From positions 58,987 to 122,986 of the forward strand of contig JAEWFA010000008.1 in the NCBI GenBank assembly GCA_023389055.1: a DNA stretch of 64,000 bases, given 5' to 3'. The stretch's first letter is position 1, and every line of letters begins with the position of its first letter. Of this stretch, positions 50,006 through 59,149 are shown piece after piece. This stretch comes from Pseudomonadota bacterium. Its GTDB lineage: Bacteria; Pseudomonadota; Gammaproteobacteria; Burkholderiales; Burkholderiaceae_E. Under the pieces are notes generated by a model. The model made no database searches, was not told where the DNA came from, and worked only from the letters and a program-made list of their open reading frames with translations. The translations under genes and the position numbers were made by a program.

Positions 50006-50887
50006 TCAGAGAACGGTCTTCAGCAGCTTGCCCATCTCGGACGGATCCCTCGTGACGCGGATGCCGCAGGCCTCCATCACCTCGAGCTTCTCCTGTGCCG
50101 TTCCCTTTCCGCCCGAGATGATCGCGCCGGCGTGTCCCATCCGCTTGCCGGGAGGCGCGGTGACGCCGGCGATGAAGCCGACGACGGGCTTCTTCATGTG
50201 GTCCCTGACCCACTGCGCGGCCGCTTCCTCGTCGGAGCCGCCGATCTCGCCGATCATCACGACGGCGTCGGTTTCGGGGTCGTCGTTGAACATCTTCAGC
50301 ACGTCGATGTGCTTCAGCCCGTTGACCGGATCGCCGCCGATGCCCACCGCCGACGACTGACCGAGCCCGAGCGCAGTGATCTGCGCCACCGCCTCGTAGG
50401 TGAGCGTGCCGGAGCGCGAGACGACGCCGATGCGTCCCTTGCGGTGGATGTGCCCCGGCATGATGCCGATCTTCAGTTCGTCGGGCGTGATCGTGCCCGG
50501 GCAGTTCGGCCCGAGCAGCAGCGTGCGGCGGTTCTCGCGGCGCATCTGGTCGCGTACGAGGATCATGTCGCGCACGGGGATGCCTTCGGTGATGCAGATG
50601 ACGAGGTCGAGGTCGGCCTCGACCGCCTCGCGGATCGCATCGGCCGCGCCCACCGGCGGCACGTAGATCACCGACACGGTGGCGCCCGTCTTCTCCTTCG
50701 CGTCCTTGACGGTGGCGAAGATCGGAATGCCTTCGAAGTCTTCGCCGGCGCGCTTCGGGTTCACGCCCGCCACGTAGGCCGCACGGCCGTTGGCGTAGTC
50801 GCGGCACATCCGGGTGTGGAATTGCCCGGTCTTGCCGGTGATTCCCTGCGTGATGACCTTGGTGTCCTTGTTGATCAGGATCGACAT
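50006..50887 (-). CDS. sucD: succinyl-CoA synthetase alpha subunit
   Basis: A 293-residue subunit. ITGKTGQFHTRM is the CoA-binding start, and the phosphohistidine lies in MGHAGAIISGGKGTAQEK near residue 250. GPNCPGTITPDELKIGI is also conserved. With SucC it converts succinyl-CoA to succinate in the TCA cycle with substrate-level phosphorylation. It begins 17 bases after the sucC stop. Confidence 0.97.
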   Translation of the reverse strand: MSILINKDTKVITQGITGKTGQFHTRMCRDYANGRAAYVAGVNPKRAGEDFEGIPIFATVKDAKEKTGATVSVIYVPPVGAADAIREAVEADLDLVICITEGIPVRDMILVRDQMRRENRRTLLLGPNCPGTITPDELKIGIMPGHIHRKGRIGVVSRSGTLTYEAVAQITALGLGQSSAVGIGGDPVNGLKHIDVLKMFNDDPETDAVVMIGEIGGSDEEAAAQWVRDHMKKPVVGFIAGVTAPPGKRMGHAGAIISGGKGTAQEKLEVMEACGIRVTRDPSEMGKLLKTVL

Positions 50888-50904
50888 CTCTCGGCTCTCC
50901 GGTT

Positions 50905-52068
50905 TCAGCGCGCGGCGGCAGCGACGACTTTCTCGGCGGCCTCGCCCATCGTGTCGGCCGAGATGATGGGCAGGCCCGATTCGGCCAGCAGCTTCTTGCC
51001 CAGTTCCTCGTTCGTGCCCTTCATCCGCACGACGAGCGGCACCTTCAGTCCGACCGCCTTCGACGCGGCGATCACGCCCTCGGCGATGACGTCGCAGCGC
51101 ATGATGCCGCCGAAGATATTGACGAGGATCGCCTGCAGATTCGGATTGCGCAGCATGATCTTGAAGGCCTCGGTGACCTTCTCCGTGGTGGCGCCGCCTC
51201 CGACGTCGAGGAAGTTCGCCGGCTCGCCGCCGAAGAGCTTGATCGTGTCCATCGTCGCCATCGCGAGGCCCGCGCCGTTGACCAGGCAGCCGATGTTGCC
51301 GTCGAGCTGGATGTAGGCGAGGTCGTATTTCGAGGCCTCGATCTCGGCGGGATCCTCCTCGTCGAGATCCCGTAGCTCGACGATCTCGGGGTGACGGAAC
51401 AGCGCGTTCTCGTCGAAGTTCATCTTCGCGTCGAGCGCGATCACCTTGCCGTCGCCGGTGAGGATCAGCGGATTGATCTCGGCGAGCGACGCATCGGTGT
51501 CCCAGAACGCCTTGTAGAGGCCCTGCAGGACCGAGCGCGCCTGCGGCAGGCTCGCATCGGGAATGCCGATCTTGCGTGCGACGTCGTCGGCCTGACGATC
51601 GGTGAGACCGGCCACCGGATCGATCATCACCTTGTGGATCTTCTCGGGCGTATTCGCAGCCACTTCCTCGATGTCCATGCCGCCCTCGCTCGAGGCCATC
51701 AGGCACACGCGCTGCGAGACGCGATCGACGACCATTCCGATGTAGAGCTCCTTGCGGATGTCGGCGCCCTCCTCGATGAGCAGCCGGCGCACCTTCTGGC
51801 CTTCGGGGCCGGTCTGGTGCGTCTTCAGCTGCATGCCGAGAATCTGCGAGGCGAGCGCGCGCACCTCATCGATCGAGCGCGCGAGCTTCACGCCGCCGCC
51901 CTTGCCGCGCCCGCCGGCGTGGATCTGCGCCTTCACGACCCAGACCGGGCCGCCGAGCGCCTGCGCCGCGCTCACCGCCTCGTCGACCGAGAAGCACGGA
52001 ATGCCGCGCGGCACCGTGACGCCGAAGCGCTTCAGGAGTTCCTTGCCCTGGTACTCGTGGATCTTCAC
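50905..52068 (-). CDS. sucC: succinyl-CoA synthetase beta subunit
   Basis: A 387-residue ATP-grasp subunit. KIHEYQGKELLKRFGV is the exact family start; AQIHAGGRGKGGGVKL, ALDAKMNFDENALFRH and LVNGAGLAMATMDTIKLFGG follow. The start is a GTG at 52068 with AGAGGA nine bases before it. It overlaps the DUF2889 gene upstream by four bases. Confidence 0.97.
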   Translation of the reverse strand: MKIHEYQGKELLKRFGVTVPRGIPCFSVDEAVSAAQALGGPVWVVKAQIHAGGRGKGGGVKLARSIDEVRALASQILGMQLKTHQTGPEGQKVRRLLIEEGADIRKELYIGMVVDRVSQRVCLMASSEGGMDIEEVAANTPEKIHKVMIDPVAGLTDRQADDVARKIGIPDASLPQARSVLQGLYKAFWDTDASLAEINPLILTGDGKVIALDAKMNFDENALFRHPEIVELRDLDEEDPAEIEASKYDLAYIQLDGNIGCLVNGAGLAMATMDTIKLFGGEPANFLDVGGGATTEKVTEAFKIMLRNPNLQAILVNIFGGIMRCDVIAEGVIAASKAVGLKVPLVVRMKGTNEELGKKLLAESGLPIISADTMGEAAEKVVAAAAR

Positions 52069-52685
52069 GGTCGTTCCTCTGTGGATGCTGCGGATTCGTC
52101 GGTGGCGTTGGATCGCTCGTGCTTCGCGGTGCGAAACCACGCGGGGTAGTAGCGCTCGACGGCCGGGCCGTCGCTGCGAAGCGCGTGGCAACGATCGATC
52201 TGGAACGGACGCTGTCCGTGTCCGTTCGCCTGTCGCTCCATCTCGTCGCGCCGGCGATCGTCGCCGGCGAAGGCCTGCACGGCTGCGGTGGGCAGCGACT
52301 GCGCAAGCTCGGTGAGATGCGTGCAGCCGTGGCGATCGCCCAGCCGCTCGCGCAGGCCTGCCCGAAAGCCGCGCACGAGATTCAGGCCGACGAGCTTGCG
52401 GTAATCGCCGACGATCGCCTCGCAATAGCCGGGATACGGCACGTTGTCCGAAGCCGCGGCTGCGTCGACGATGTTGAACTCGCCGTCGACGGATACGCGC
52501 AGCAGCATGCCGTGCATCGGATCGCCGCCGCGGCGCACGCCGCTCTGCAGCGGCGTGTCGTGAGGTTTCACGTCGACGAGTTCGGCTTCGAGATCCCAGT
52601 GTCCGTCGTCGCGACGGTACGCGTCGACCCGCACCGTACGGGTGTGCATCGGCGTGCGCGGGTACTCGACGGGGGGAAGCGGCAT
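52065..52685 (-). CDS. DUF2889 domain-containing protein
   Basis: A 206-residue protein of unknown function. RTVRVDAYRRDDGHWDLEAE and GDPMHGMLLRVSVD are the DUF2889 opening, CEAIVGDYRKLVGLNLVRG the centre, and GCTHLTELAQSLPTAAVQAF the end, with conserved Cys and His that could bind a metal. The gene is found next to sucC and recX in many Betaproteobacteria; here it is separated from recX by a transposase insertion. Confidence 0.85.
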   Translation of the reverse strand: MPLPPVEYPRTPMHTRTVRVDAYRRDDGHWDLEAELVDVKPHDTPLQSGVRRGGDPMHGMLLRVSVDGEFNIVDAAAASDNVPYPGYCEAIVGDYRKLVGLNLVRGFRAGLRERLGDRHGCTHLTELAQSLPTAAVQAFAGDDRRRDEMERQANGHGQRPFQIDRCHALRSDGPAVERYYPAWFRTAKHERSNATDESAASTEERP

Positions 52686-52843
52686 GCTCGGAAAAGCGGC
52701 GCGAGCGAAGCGCGGGCGCCGGCGCAGGGCGGCAGGCTCGAAGTCAGTGGGAAAGCCTTGGAGTCTAGCACGGGGGCGGGGGCGGTCTGAGCGCGTAGGG
52801 CCGCGCGCGCGTAGGTGAAGTGGACCCCATCGAGGCGCCGCGG

Positions 52844-52900
52844 CCCGACAAGTCGCGCTTTGAAAAGAAGCGTTTTCGCCCGTGAAACGGATTCCACGAT
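52844..52900 (+). repeat. REP-like element (copy B)
   Basis: It contains GACAAGTCGCGCTTTGA, then AAGCGTTTTCGCCCGTGAAA and GATTCCACGATG, the left arm and part of the right arm of the palindrome seen in full at 54125-54168. It lies between the DUF2889 gene and the transposase gene, on one side of the transposase. Confidence 0.7.
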
Positions 52901-52942
52901 GTCAATCGCTCCTATTTGAAGCCCGAGTTCATCGTCATCCCT

Positions 52943-53971
52943 TCAAGGGCGTGCGGCAGTGAGCGGCATCGCAGACAGACGCGGATCGGCGAGCGTGAGG
53001 GCCATTGCCCGCAGTTCGTCGTTTGTCAGCGGAATTCGCCGGATACGCGCTTTTTGGGCGCTTGCGGACGCTCCCCTGTGCCGCCCGGCACGCGTCGCAT
53101 CGGTTTCCGAGATTCCGTCGTCACCGCGAACTTGCCGCCGACGTTTCGAACTTCGTCCGGCAACGCCATCGTCATGGGCGACGCGCCCGGCCTCACCCTC
53201 CCCGCATCGAACCATCTTCCGCGCATTCGTTGGATGACAGCCAACGCAGCGGGCCAGTTCGGGCGAGCGGTAGCGCGTCCATCGGGCGGCCGCGAGCAGG
53301 AAGAGGCGACGCTCTGCCGGCCCGAACTCACGCGGGGCACTGCAAGCACTCCGAAGTACGCGCGAGACGGCCGATGCGATGGCGTCAAGGGACGCGTCCT
53401 TCTCCTGGCCCACCAGGTACGGGCCCGGATCGACCAGCGGTTTCGGACGAGGCACCGACGGATCCGACGCAACGTACTCGTGCAGCCAGTCGATGCCGGC
53501 GGGAAGGCGCCGACCCATTGCCCTCGCCCACCGGGCTCGGTCTACGCCGGGACGCGCGACCGCGCCCACCCAGTCCCTGTGCGTGCTCCACTCCCACTCG
53601 AGCGGGTCGTTGCAGAGCGCGTCGCGCGAGGGGTTCAAGTGGATGTAGCGCACCGTGCGTGCGATGTGCCTCCTGTCGTGCTGGACCTTCTCGGGTTGCG
53701 GCAGAGGCTCCCAGTCGAACACGAGTTCCGGGCGGCCGGTCGCCTGCATCCGTAGCCGGAAGGCCGAAAGCACGCGAGCGAAGCTGCGGGGCGCGCTTTC
53801 GCGCTCGATTTGCGCGAGAACGTGAACGTGATCGGGCATCAGTACACAGGCGACGAGGTCGAAAGTTCGCCCGATGCGGTGCCAGAGATCGGCGCAGGCG
53901 ATGCGGTGCTGGAAAGGTCGGGCACGAGCCGCGGTGCGCGCGACGAGATGCAGCAACGCGACGTCGGACAT
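52943..53971 (-). CDS. REP-associated tyrosine transposase (RAYT, Y1/HUH)
   Basis: A 342-residue HUH-nuclease-like protein. The metal motif is HVH in VLMPDHVHVLAQI, near residue 50, and the tyrosine motif is RTVRYIHLNPSRDAL. The region GPAERRLFLLAAARWTRY and ELARCVGCHPTNARKM may be a C-terminal helix-turn-helix. RAYTs mobilise short palindromic REP elements, and elements of that kind lie on both sides here (52844 and 54112). I chose the ATG at 53971; a GTG nine codons earlier is possible. No strong ribosome site is seen. Confidence 0.85.
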   Translation of the reverse strand: MSDVALLHLVARTAARARPFQHRIACADLWHRIGRTFDLVACVLMPDHVHVLAQIERESAPRSFARVLSAFRLRMQATGRPELVFDWEPLPQPEKVQHDRRHIARTVRYIHLNPSRDALCNDPLEWEWSTHRDWVGAVARPGVDRARWARAMGRRLPAGIDWLHEYVASDPSVPRPKPLVDPGPYLVGQEKDASLDAIASAVSRVLRSACSAPREFGPAERRLFLLAAARWTRYRSPELARCVGCHPTNARKMVRCGEGEAGRVAHDDGVAGRSSKRRRQVRGDDGISETDATRAGRHRGASASAQKARIRRIPLTNDELRAMALTLADPRLSAMPLTAARP

Positions 53972-54111
53972 GACCGCATCGTGCGCTGTGCCGCGCACGG
54001 CCGCATTTGCACGGAAGGATTAGCCCCGAGGGTCGCCGGCCGAGTCGGATCGGTGATCGGTGGACGGAGGAGGGTGCCCGGTGATCGGTGAAGGGCGATG
54101 CGCGCGTATTA

Positions 54112-54168
54112 GCGCTTCAGAAAAAAGCGTTTTCGCTCGTGAAATCGATTCCACGAGCGAGAACACTT
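54112..54168 (+). repeat. REP-like palindromic element (copy C, complete)
   Basis: Bases 54125-54168 form a 44-bp palindrome, two 22-base arms with 19 matches, centred on AATCGATT. Each arm contains CGCTCGTG and begins or ends with AAGCG or CACTT. The 5' side has GCGCTTCAGAAAA, shared with copies A and B. It would fold into a long hairpin and is the best candidate target of the transposase encoded next to it. Confidence 0.8.
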
Positions 54169-54237
54169 CATTTTGGAGTTCGACTTGCGCGCTGCGGGGC
54201 GGGGAACGGCGCCGTACGGAGCCGCGCAGTACTTGCC

Positions 54238-54351
54238 GCGGCACGCAGCGCCTCGTGCGGCACGCAGCGCCTCGTGCGGCACGCAGCGCCCGGTGCGGCC
54301 GCGTAGAGCCCGGCGTAGCCACGCAGCGCCCGGTGCGGCACACCCAACGCC
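54238..54351 (+). repeat. tandem repeat of a 19-base unit
   Basis: About six head-to-tail copies of GCGGCACGCAGCGCCTCGT lie directly before the recX stop: two are identical, the third has CCGGT at its end, and the rest are diverged, some 20 bases long. There are no spacers, so it is not a CRISPR. It may act as or disturb the recAX terminator region. Confidence 0.85.
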
Positions 54352-54354
54352 CGC

Positions 54355-54813
54355 TCAGCCCACCTCCTCCTCGCCCCTCCCCCCAACCACCCGCCGCACG
54401 ACGTCGGCCGCAAACCCCCGAGCCAGCAGGAACCTGGACTGCCGCGCCCGCTCCGCAAGCGACTCCGGCTTCGAGCCGAACCGCCTCACCCACAGCGCGC
54501 GCGCCCGCTCGAACTCGCTGTGCTCGAGCGTCGCGACGTGCTCGGCAACCGCTTCGTCGCTCAACCCGTGCGCTCGCAGCTCGTGGCGCACGACCGCGGC
54601 GCCGCGCGTCGCTGCCCGGCGGTGCACGACCGATTGCGCGAAGCGCTCGTTGGACAACAGGCCGGTTTCCACCAGCCGATCGAGCAGCGCGCGAAGCTGC
54701 TCGCCACTTTCGGCGTGCGGCACGAGCTTGCGTTCGAGTTCGGTGCGGCTGTGCTCACGGCGCGCGAGCATGCGCAGCGCGCGCGCCTTGAGCGTCGGCT
54801 CGGGACGAGCCAT
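54355..54813 (-). CDS. recX: RecX regulatory protein
   Basis: A 152-residue helical protein. LKARALRMLARREHSRTELE is the family start, and LLSNERFAQSVVHRRAATRG and LWVRRFGSKPESLAERARQS follow the three-helix repeats. RecX inhibits RecA filament growth. It begins 17 bases after the recA stop, as expected, and both should be in the same SOS transcript. Confidence 0.93.
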   Translation of the reverse strand: MARPEPTLKARALRMLARREHSRTELERKLVPHAESGEQLRALLDRLVETGLLSNERFAQSVVHRRAATRGAAVVRHELRAHGLSDEAVAEHVATLEHSEFERARALWVRRFGSKPESLAERARQSRFLLARGFAADVVRRVVGGRGEEEVG

Positions 54814-54830
54814 CGCGGGATGCGGCCTTG

Positions 54831-55889
<1,059 letters not shown>

Positions 55890-55940
55890 CTTGGGCCTCG
55901 TCCGGCAGCGGTGAGAACGGTCCGGAGTATGGCATGAAAC

Positions 55941-55958
55941 TACTGTATAAACAATCAG
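55941..55958 (-). promoter_or_regulatory. LexA (SOS) box of recA
   Basis: TACTGTATAAACAATCAG matches the enterobacterial consensus TACTGTATATATATACAGTA well in the left half (TACTGTATA) and partly in the right. It lies 52 bases before the recA ATG and overlaps the stop codon of cinA. SOS control of recA-recX is expected. Confidence 0.7.
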
Positions 55959-56506
55959 CTCAGGGGCGTAGTCCGCTCGGCTGCCAGCCGTTCGAGGGCG
56001 CCGCGCAACGCATGCAGCGCCGATGCATCACGAACCGCCGCGCGATCGCCCGCGAAATGCATCGTCGCGGTGCTCGGCGACTCGCCGATCGACGCCCAGC
56101 CGAAGCAGACCGTGCCCACCGGTTTGTCGGGAGTCGCCCCGGCCGGTCCGGCAATACCGGTGACCGACACCGCGAACTGCGCCCGACTGCGCTTCAACGC
56201 GCCTTCCGCCATGCGCGCCGCGACCGCTTCGCTCACCGCCCCGCACGACGCGAGCACGTCTGCGGGCACCTCGAGCAGGTCGAGCTTCGACGCGTCGGTG
56301 TAGGTGACGAAGCCGCGCTCGAACCACGCGCTCGAGCCGCCGATCTCGGTGAGCGCGCGCGCAATCGAACCGCCGGTGCACGACTCGGCCGTCGCGATCA
56401 TCCAGCCGCGCGCTTCGAGCGCATGCCCCAGCGCGACGGCGGCATCGACCACTTCGGCCCAGCGACGCGCTGCTTCCGATGAGGCGTTCGTCGAATCGGG
56501 ATGCAT
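55955..56506 (-). CDS. pncC: nicotinamide-nucleotide amidase (short CinA, PncC)
   Basis: A 183-residue protein containing only the C-terminal CinA domain. MIATAESCTGGSIARALTEI and FAVSVTGIAGPAGATPDKPV are the deamidase motifs, with the catalytic Ser of ESCTGG. It recycles nicotinamide mononucleotide to NaMN. It is the last gene before recA on the strand, a common order; the recA SOS box overlaps its stop. Confidence 0.93.
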   Translation of the reverse strand: MHPDSTNASSEAARRWAEVVDAAVALGHALEARGWMIATAESCTGGSIARALTEIGGSSAWFERGFVTYTDASKLDLLEVPADVLASCGAVSEAVAARMAEGALKRSRAQFAVSVTGIAGPAGATPDKPVGTVCFGWASIGESPSTATMHFAGDRAAVRDASALHALRGALERLAAERTTPLS

Positions 56507-56553
56507 TGCGTTGCGCGGCGCCTGCCTGGTTCGAAACGGAGAGCGGGCCGTGA

Positions 56554-57075
56554 TCAGCGATACCAGAGGGCGAACAGCAGCAGCGTGTAGAACGCCGCGA
56601 GCAGGTCGTCGAACATGATACCGACGCCGCCCTTCAGGGTCCGATCGAAGTGCCGGATCGGCGGCGGCTTGACGATGTCGAAGAATCGGAACGCGAAGAA
56701 CGCGCCGAGTCGGTCGCCGAAGCCCGTGGGCACGAACAGCAGCACGAGCCAGAACGCGACGATCTCGTCCCAGACGATCGCACCGTGATCGGGCACGCCC
56801 AGGTCGCGCGAAGTACGCGAGCAGGCCCAGACGCCGAGCGCGAAACCGCCGACGACGATCGCCGCCCAGCCGGCAGGCACGATCCAGCGCTCGAGCACGG
56901 CGAACGCGAGCCATGCCCACAGCGTTCCGACGGTGCCCGGCGCGAGCGGCGACAATCCGCTGCCGAAGCCCATCGCGATCCAGCGCGAAAGCCGCACGCG
57001 CATGAAGCGCGAATCGGCCCGCACCGGCACGCGCGCAGGCGCGCGCTCACGCGAAGTGGTCGAATCCACGGACAT
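56554..57075 (-). CDS. pgpA: phosphatidylglycerophosphatase A
   Basis: An inner-membrane lipid phosphatase of about 173 residues. IAMGFGSGLSPLAPGTVGTL is the family signature, VWDEIVAFWLVLL and FFDIVKPPPIRHFDR supply acidic and substrate residues, and GGVGIMFDDLLAAFYTLL ends the protein. It dephosphorylates PGP to phosphatidylglycerol. I chose the ATG at 57075, which overlaps thiL by 29 bases; an ATG at 57003 would remove the overlap and still keep the signature. Confidence 0.92.
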   Translation of the reverse strand: MSVDSTTSRERAPARVPVRADSRFMRVRLSRWIAMGFGSGLSPLAPGTVGTLWAWLAFAVLERWIVPAGWAAIVVGGFALGVWACSRTSRDLGVPDHGAIVWDEIVAFWLVLLFVPTGFGDRLGAFFAFRFFDIVKPPPIRHFDRTLKGGVGIMFDDLLAAFYTLLLFALWYR

Positions 57076-58000
57076 CGACGGGCATCGGGCGTCCGCGTGC
57101 ATCGCGCACCCGGATCGACGAGCCGCAGACGACCCGGCCGATGCGCGTCAGCGCAATCCCCACGCGCGCGCCGACCGCGGCGATCGCCGTGCGGTTCTCG
57201 GGCGCCGCACTGAAGAGCAGCTCGTAGTCGTCGCCTCCCGACAGCGCCAGGCGCAGCCGCTCTTCGTCGTCCAGCGAATCCAGGCGCGAGTGGATCGGCA
57301 CGGCCGGCCAGTCGATCTCGGCGCCGACGCGCGATCGTTCGACAACGTGGCCGAGGTCACCGAGCAACCCGTCGGAAAGATCGATCGCCGAGCGCGCGAG
57401 ATGGCGCAACGCCAGCCCGAGCGCGACGCGCGGCTCGGGGCGGTCCAGGCGCATCGACGCCTCGTCCTCGGGCGACAGCGCGCGAGCCGCATTGCGCTCG
57501 CGAACCGCAAAGGCCGCAGCACCGAGAGTGCCCGACACCCACAGATCGTCTTCGGGCTGTGCGCCGTCGCGCCGCAGCGCTGCTGCCTCGGGAACCTCGC
57601 CGAAGACCGTGATGCAGACGGTGCGTGGTCCGCGCGTGGTGTCGCCGCCGATGAGCTCGCAGGCGTGCCGGTCGGCCAGCGCGAACAGCCCTTCGCAGAA
57701 GGCGGCGAGCCACGTCTCGTCGACCTCGGGCAGGCCGATCGCCAGCGTGAAGGCGCGCGGACGCGCCCCCATCGCCGCCAGGTCGGAGAGGTTCACCGCC
57801 AGCGCCTTGTGGCCCAGCGAAGCGGGATCGGCATCGGCGAAGAAGTGACGGCCCTCGAGCAACAGGTCGGTGGAGATCGCGAGCACGCTGCGCGGATCGA
57901 GCGGCGCGAGCAGCGCGCAGTCGTCACCCACGCCCAGGCGCGCATCGCGCGCGGGACCGCGATCGAAGAAACGACGGATCAGTTCGAACTCGCCGGGCAT
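57047..58000 (-). CDS. thiL: thiamine-monophosphate kinase
   Basis: A 317-residue PurM-fold kinase. FELIRRFFDRG is the usual start; GVGDDCALL, NLSDLAAMGARP, LIGGDTTRGP, AIDLSDGLLGDLG and LSGGDDYELLFS are the ATP, Mg and substrate sites. It makes thiamine diphosphate. The nusB-thiL-pgpA order is widely conserved. The ATG at 58000 is preceded by the nusB stop at 58005. Confidence 0.95.
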   Translation of the reverse strand: MPGEFELIRRFFDRGPARDARLGVGDDCALLAPLDPRSVLAISTDLLLEGRHFFADADPASLGHKALAVNLSDLAAMGARPRAFTLAIGLPEVDETWLAAFCEGLFALADRHACELIGGDTTRGPRTVCITVFGEVPEAAALRRDGAQPEDDLWVSGTLGAAAFAVRERNAARALSPEDEASMRLDRPEPRVALGLALRHLARSAIDLSDGLLGDLGHVVERSRVGAEIDWPAVPIHSRLDSLDDEERLRLALSGGDDYELLFSAAPENRTAIAAVGARVGIALTRIGRVVCGSSIRVRDARGRPMPVDVRGFDHFA

Positions 58001-58004
58001 GCGA

Positions 58005-58520
58005 TCAGTTCGCCTGGGGAAACTCGAGCGGCCGCAGCCGGGCGGCGACGCGATCGAGCACCGCGTTGACGTACTTGAACCCGTCCGGTCCACCGTAGCT
58101 CTTGGCGATCTCGACCGCCTCGTTCAGCACGACGCGATACGGAATCTCCGGCATCCGAAGCAGCTCGAAAGTGGCGAGCATCAGCACGGCGTGCTCCACC
58201 GGACTGAGCTCGTCGATGCGCCGGTCCAGGTGCGGCTCGATCTGCGCGTCGACTTCGACGGCAGCGCGAATCGACCCGTGCAGCAGCGCATCGAGATGCT
58301 CGCGGTCGGCCTTCTCGAAGCCGGGCGTCTCGGTGAGATGCGCATGGATCGCGCCGGCGTCCTCGCGCGACAGCAACCACTGGTAAAGGCCCTGAAGCGC
58401 GAGCTCGCGCGCGCGGCGCCGGGCGCTCTTCGGCGGTGTTCCGCCGGAAGTCCTGCGGATCGATCCGGAGGCCGCGCTCGACGCCCCTTCGCGTCGAGGC
58501 GACTTTCCCGGTTCGGTCAT
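58005..58520 (-). CDS. nusB: transcription antitermination factor NusB
   Basis: A 171-residue all-helical protein. ARRRARELALQGLYQWLLS is the arginine-rich RNA-binding start (about residue 34), and YRVVLNEAVEIAKSYGGPDG and FKYVNAVLDRVAARL the conserved C-terminus. It works with NusE in rRNA antitermination. The first 30 residues are a basic, Ser/Gly-rich extension not usual in E. coli NusB. The ATG overlaps the ribH stop (ATGA). Confidence 0.95.
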   Translation of the reverse strand: MTEPGKSPRREGASSAASGSIRRTSGGTPPKSARRRARELALQGLYQWLLSREDAGAIHAHLTETPGFEKADREHLDALLHGSIRAAVEVDAQIEPHLDRRIDELSPVEHAVLMLATFELLRMPEIPYRVVLNEAVEIAKSYGGPDGFKYVNAVLDRVAARLRPLEFPQAN

Positions 58521-59149
58521 TCGCGACGCCTCCTCTCGGTGCGACGGGCGACGTCCTCGTCGTCGTCCTCCTCCTCTACCTGGAGCTCCTCGTCGTCGTC
58601 GTCGTCATCCTCATCGTCGTCTTCGTCGTCATCATCGTCGTCGTCGTAATCGTCGTCGTCCTCGTCGTCCTCGTCGCCGCCCAGTGCAGACAACGACGAC
58701 GCGAGGTTGGCCATCTCGACGGCGACGCGTGCGGCCTCGGCGCCTTTCGTCTCGGCGCGCGCCTGCGCCTGCTCGTCGGTGTCGGTGGTGAGCACCGCGT
58801 TGGCCACCGGAAGATTGAAGTCGAGCGCCACGCGCGCGATGCCCGCGGCGCTTTCGTTCGAGACGACCTCGAAGTGATAGGTGTCGCCGCGGACCACCGC
58901 GCCGACGGCGATGAGCGCGTCGAACTCGCCCGCCGCCGCGAGCTGCTGCAACGCGACCGGCACCTCGAGCGCGCCCGGAACGGTGCACACGAAGATGTCC
59001 TCCACGGCGACGCCGAGCGAAACGAGCTCGTCGAGGCAGGCATCGCGCAGCGCCGCCGCCACCGACTCGTTGAAGCGCGACTGGACGATCCCGATGCGCA
59101 AGCCGCTACCGTCGAGATCGGACTGGAATACCTCGATTTCCATCGTCAT
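58517..59149 (-). CDS. ribH: 6,7-dimethyl-8-ribityllumazine synthase with hyperacidic C-terminal tail
   Basis: A 210-residue protein; typical RibH is about 155. The core is normal: GIVQSRFNESVAAALRDACL, VPGALEVPVALQQLA, AVGAVVRGDTYHFEVVSNES (catalytic His in the RGDTYHFE motif) and LTTDTDEQAQARA. After about residue 157 a tail of some 52 residues begins, of which roughly forty are Asp or Glu in uninterrupted runs, ending in a basic VARRTERRRRE. It is encoded by GAC/GAT/GAG repeats (58525-58680). Lumazine synthase forms pentamers or 60-mer shells, so many tails could cover one surface. The stop overlaps the nusB start. Confidence 0.93.
   Translation of the reverse strand: MTMEIEVFQSDLDGSGLRIGIVQSRFNESVAAALRDACLDELVSLGVAVEDIFVCTVPGALEVPVALQQLAAAGEFDALIAVGAVVRGDTYHFEVVSNESAAGIARVALDFNLPVANAVLTTDTDEQAQARAETKGAEAARVAVEMANLASSLSALGGDEDDEDDDDYDDDDDDDEDDDEDDDDDDEELQVEEEDDDEDVARRTERRRRE

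Noticed and set aside
54238..54351. Repeats considered as a CRISPR array
   Set aside because: Units are directly adjacent with no spacers and no cas genes are present.
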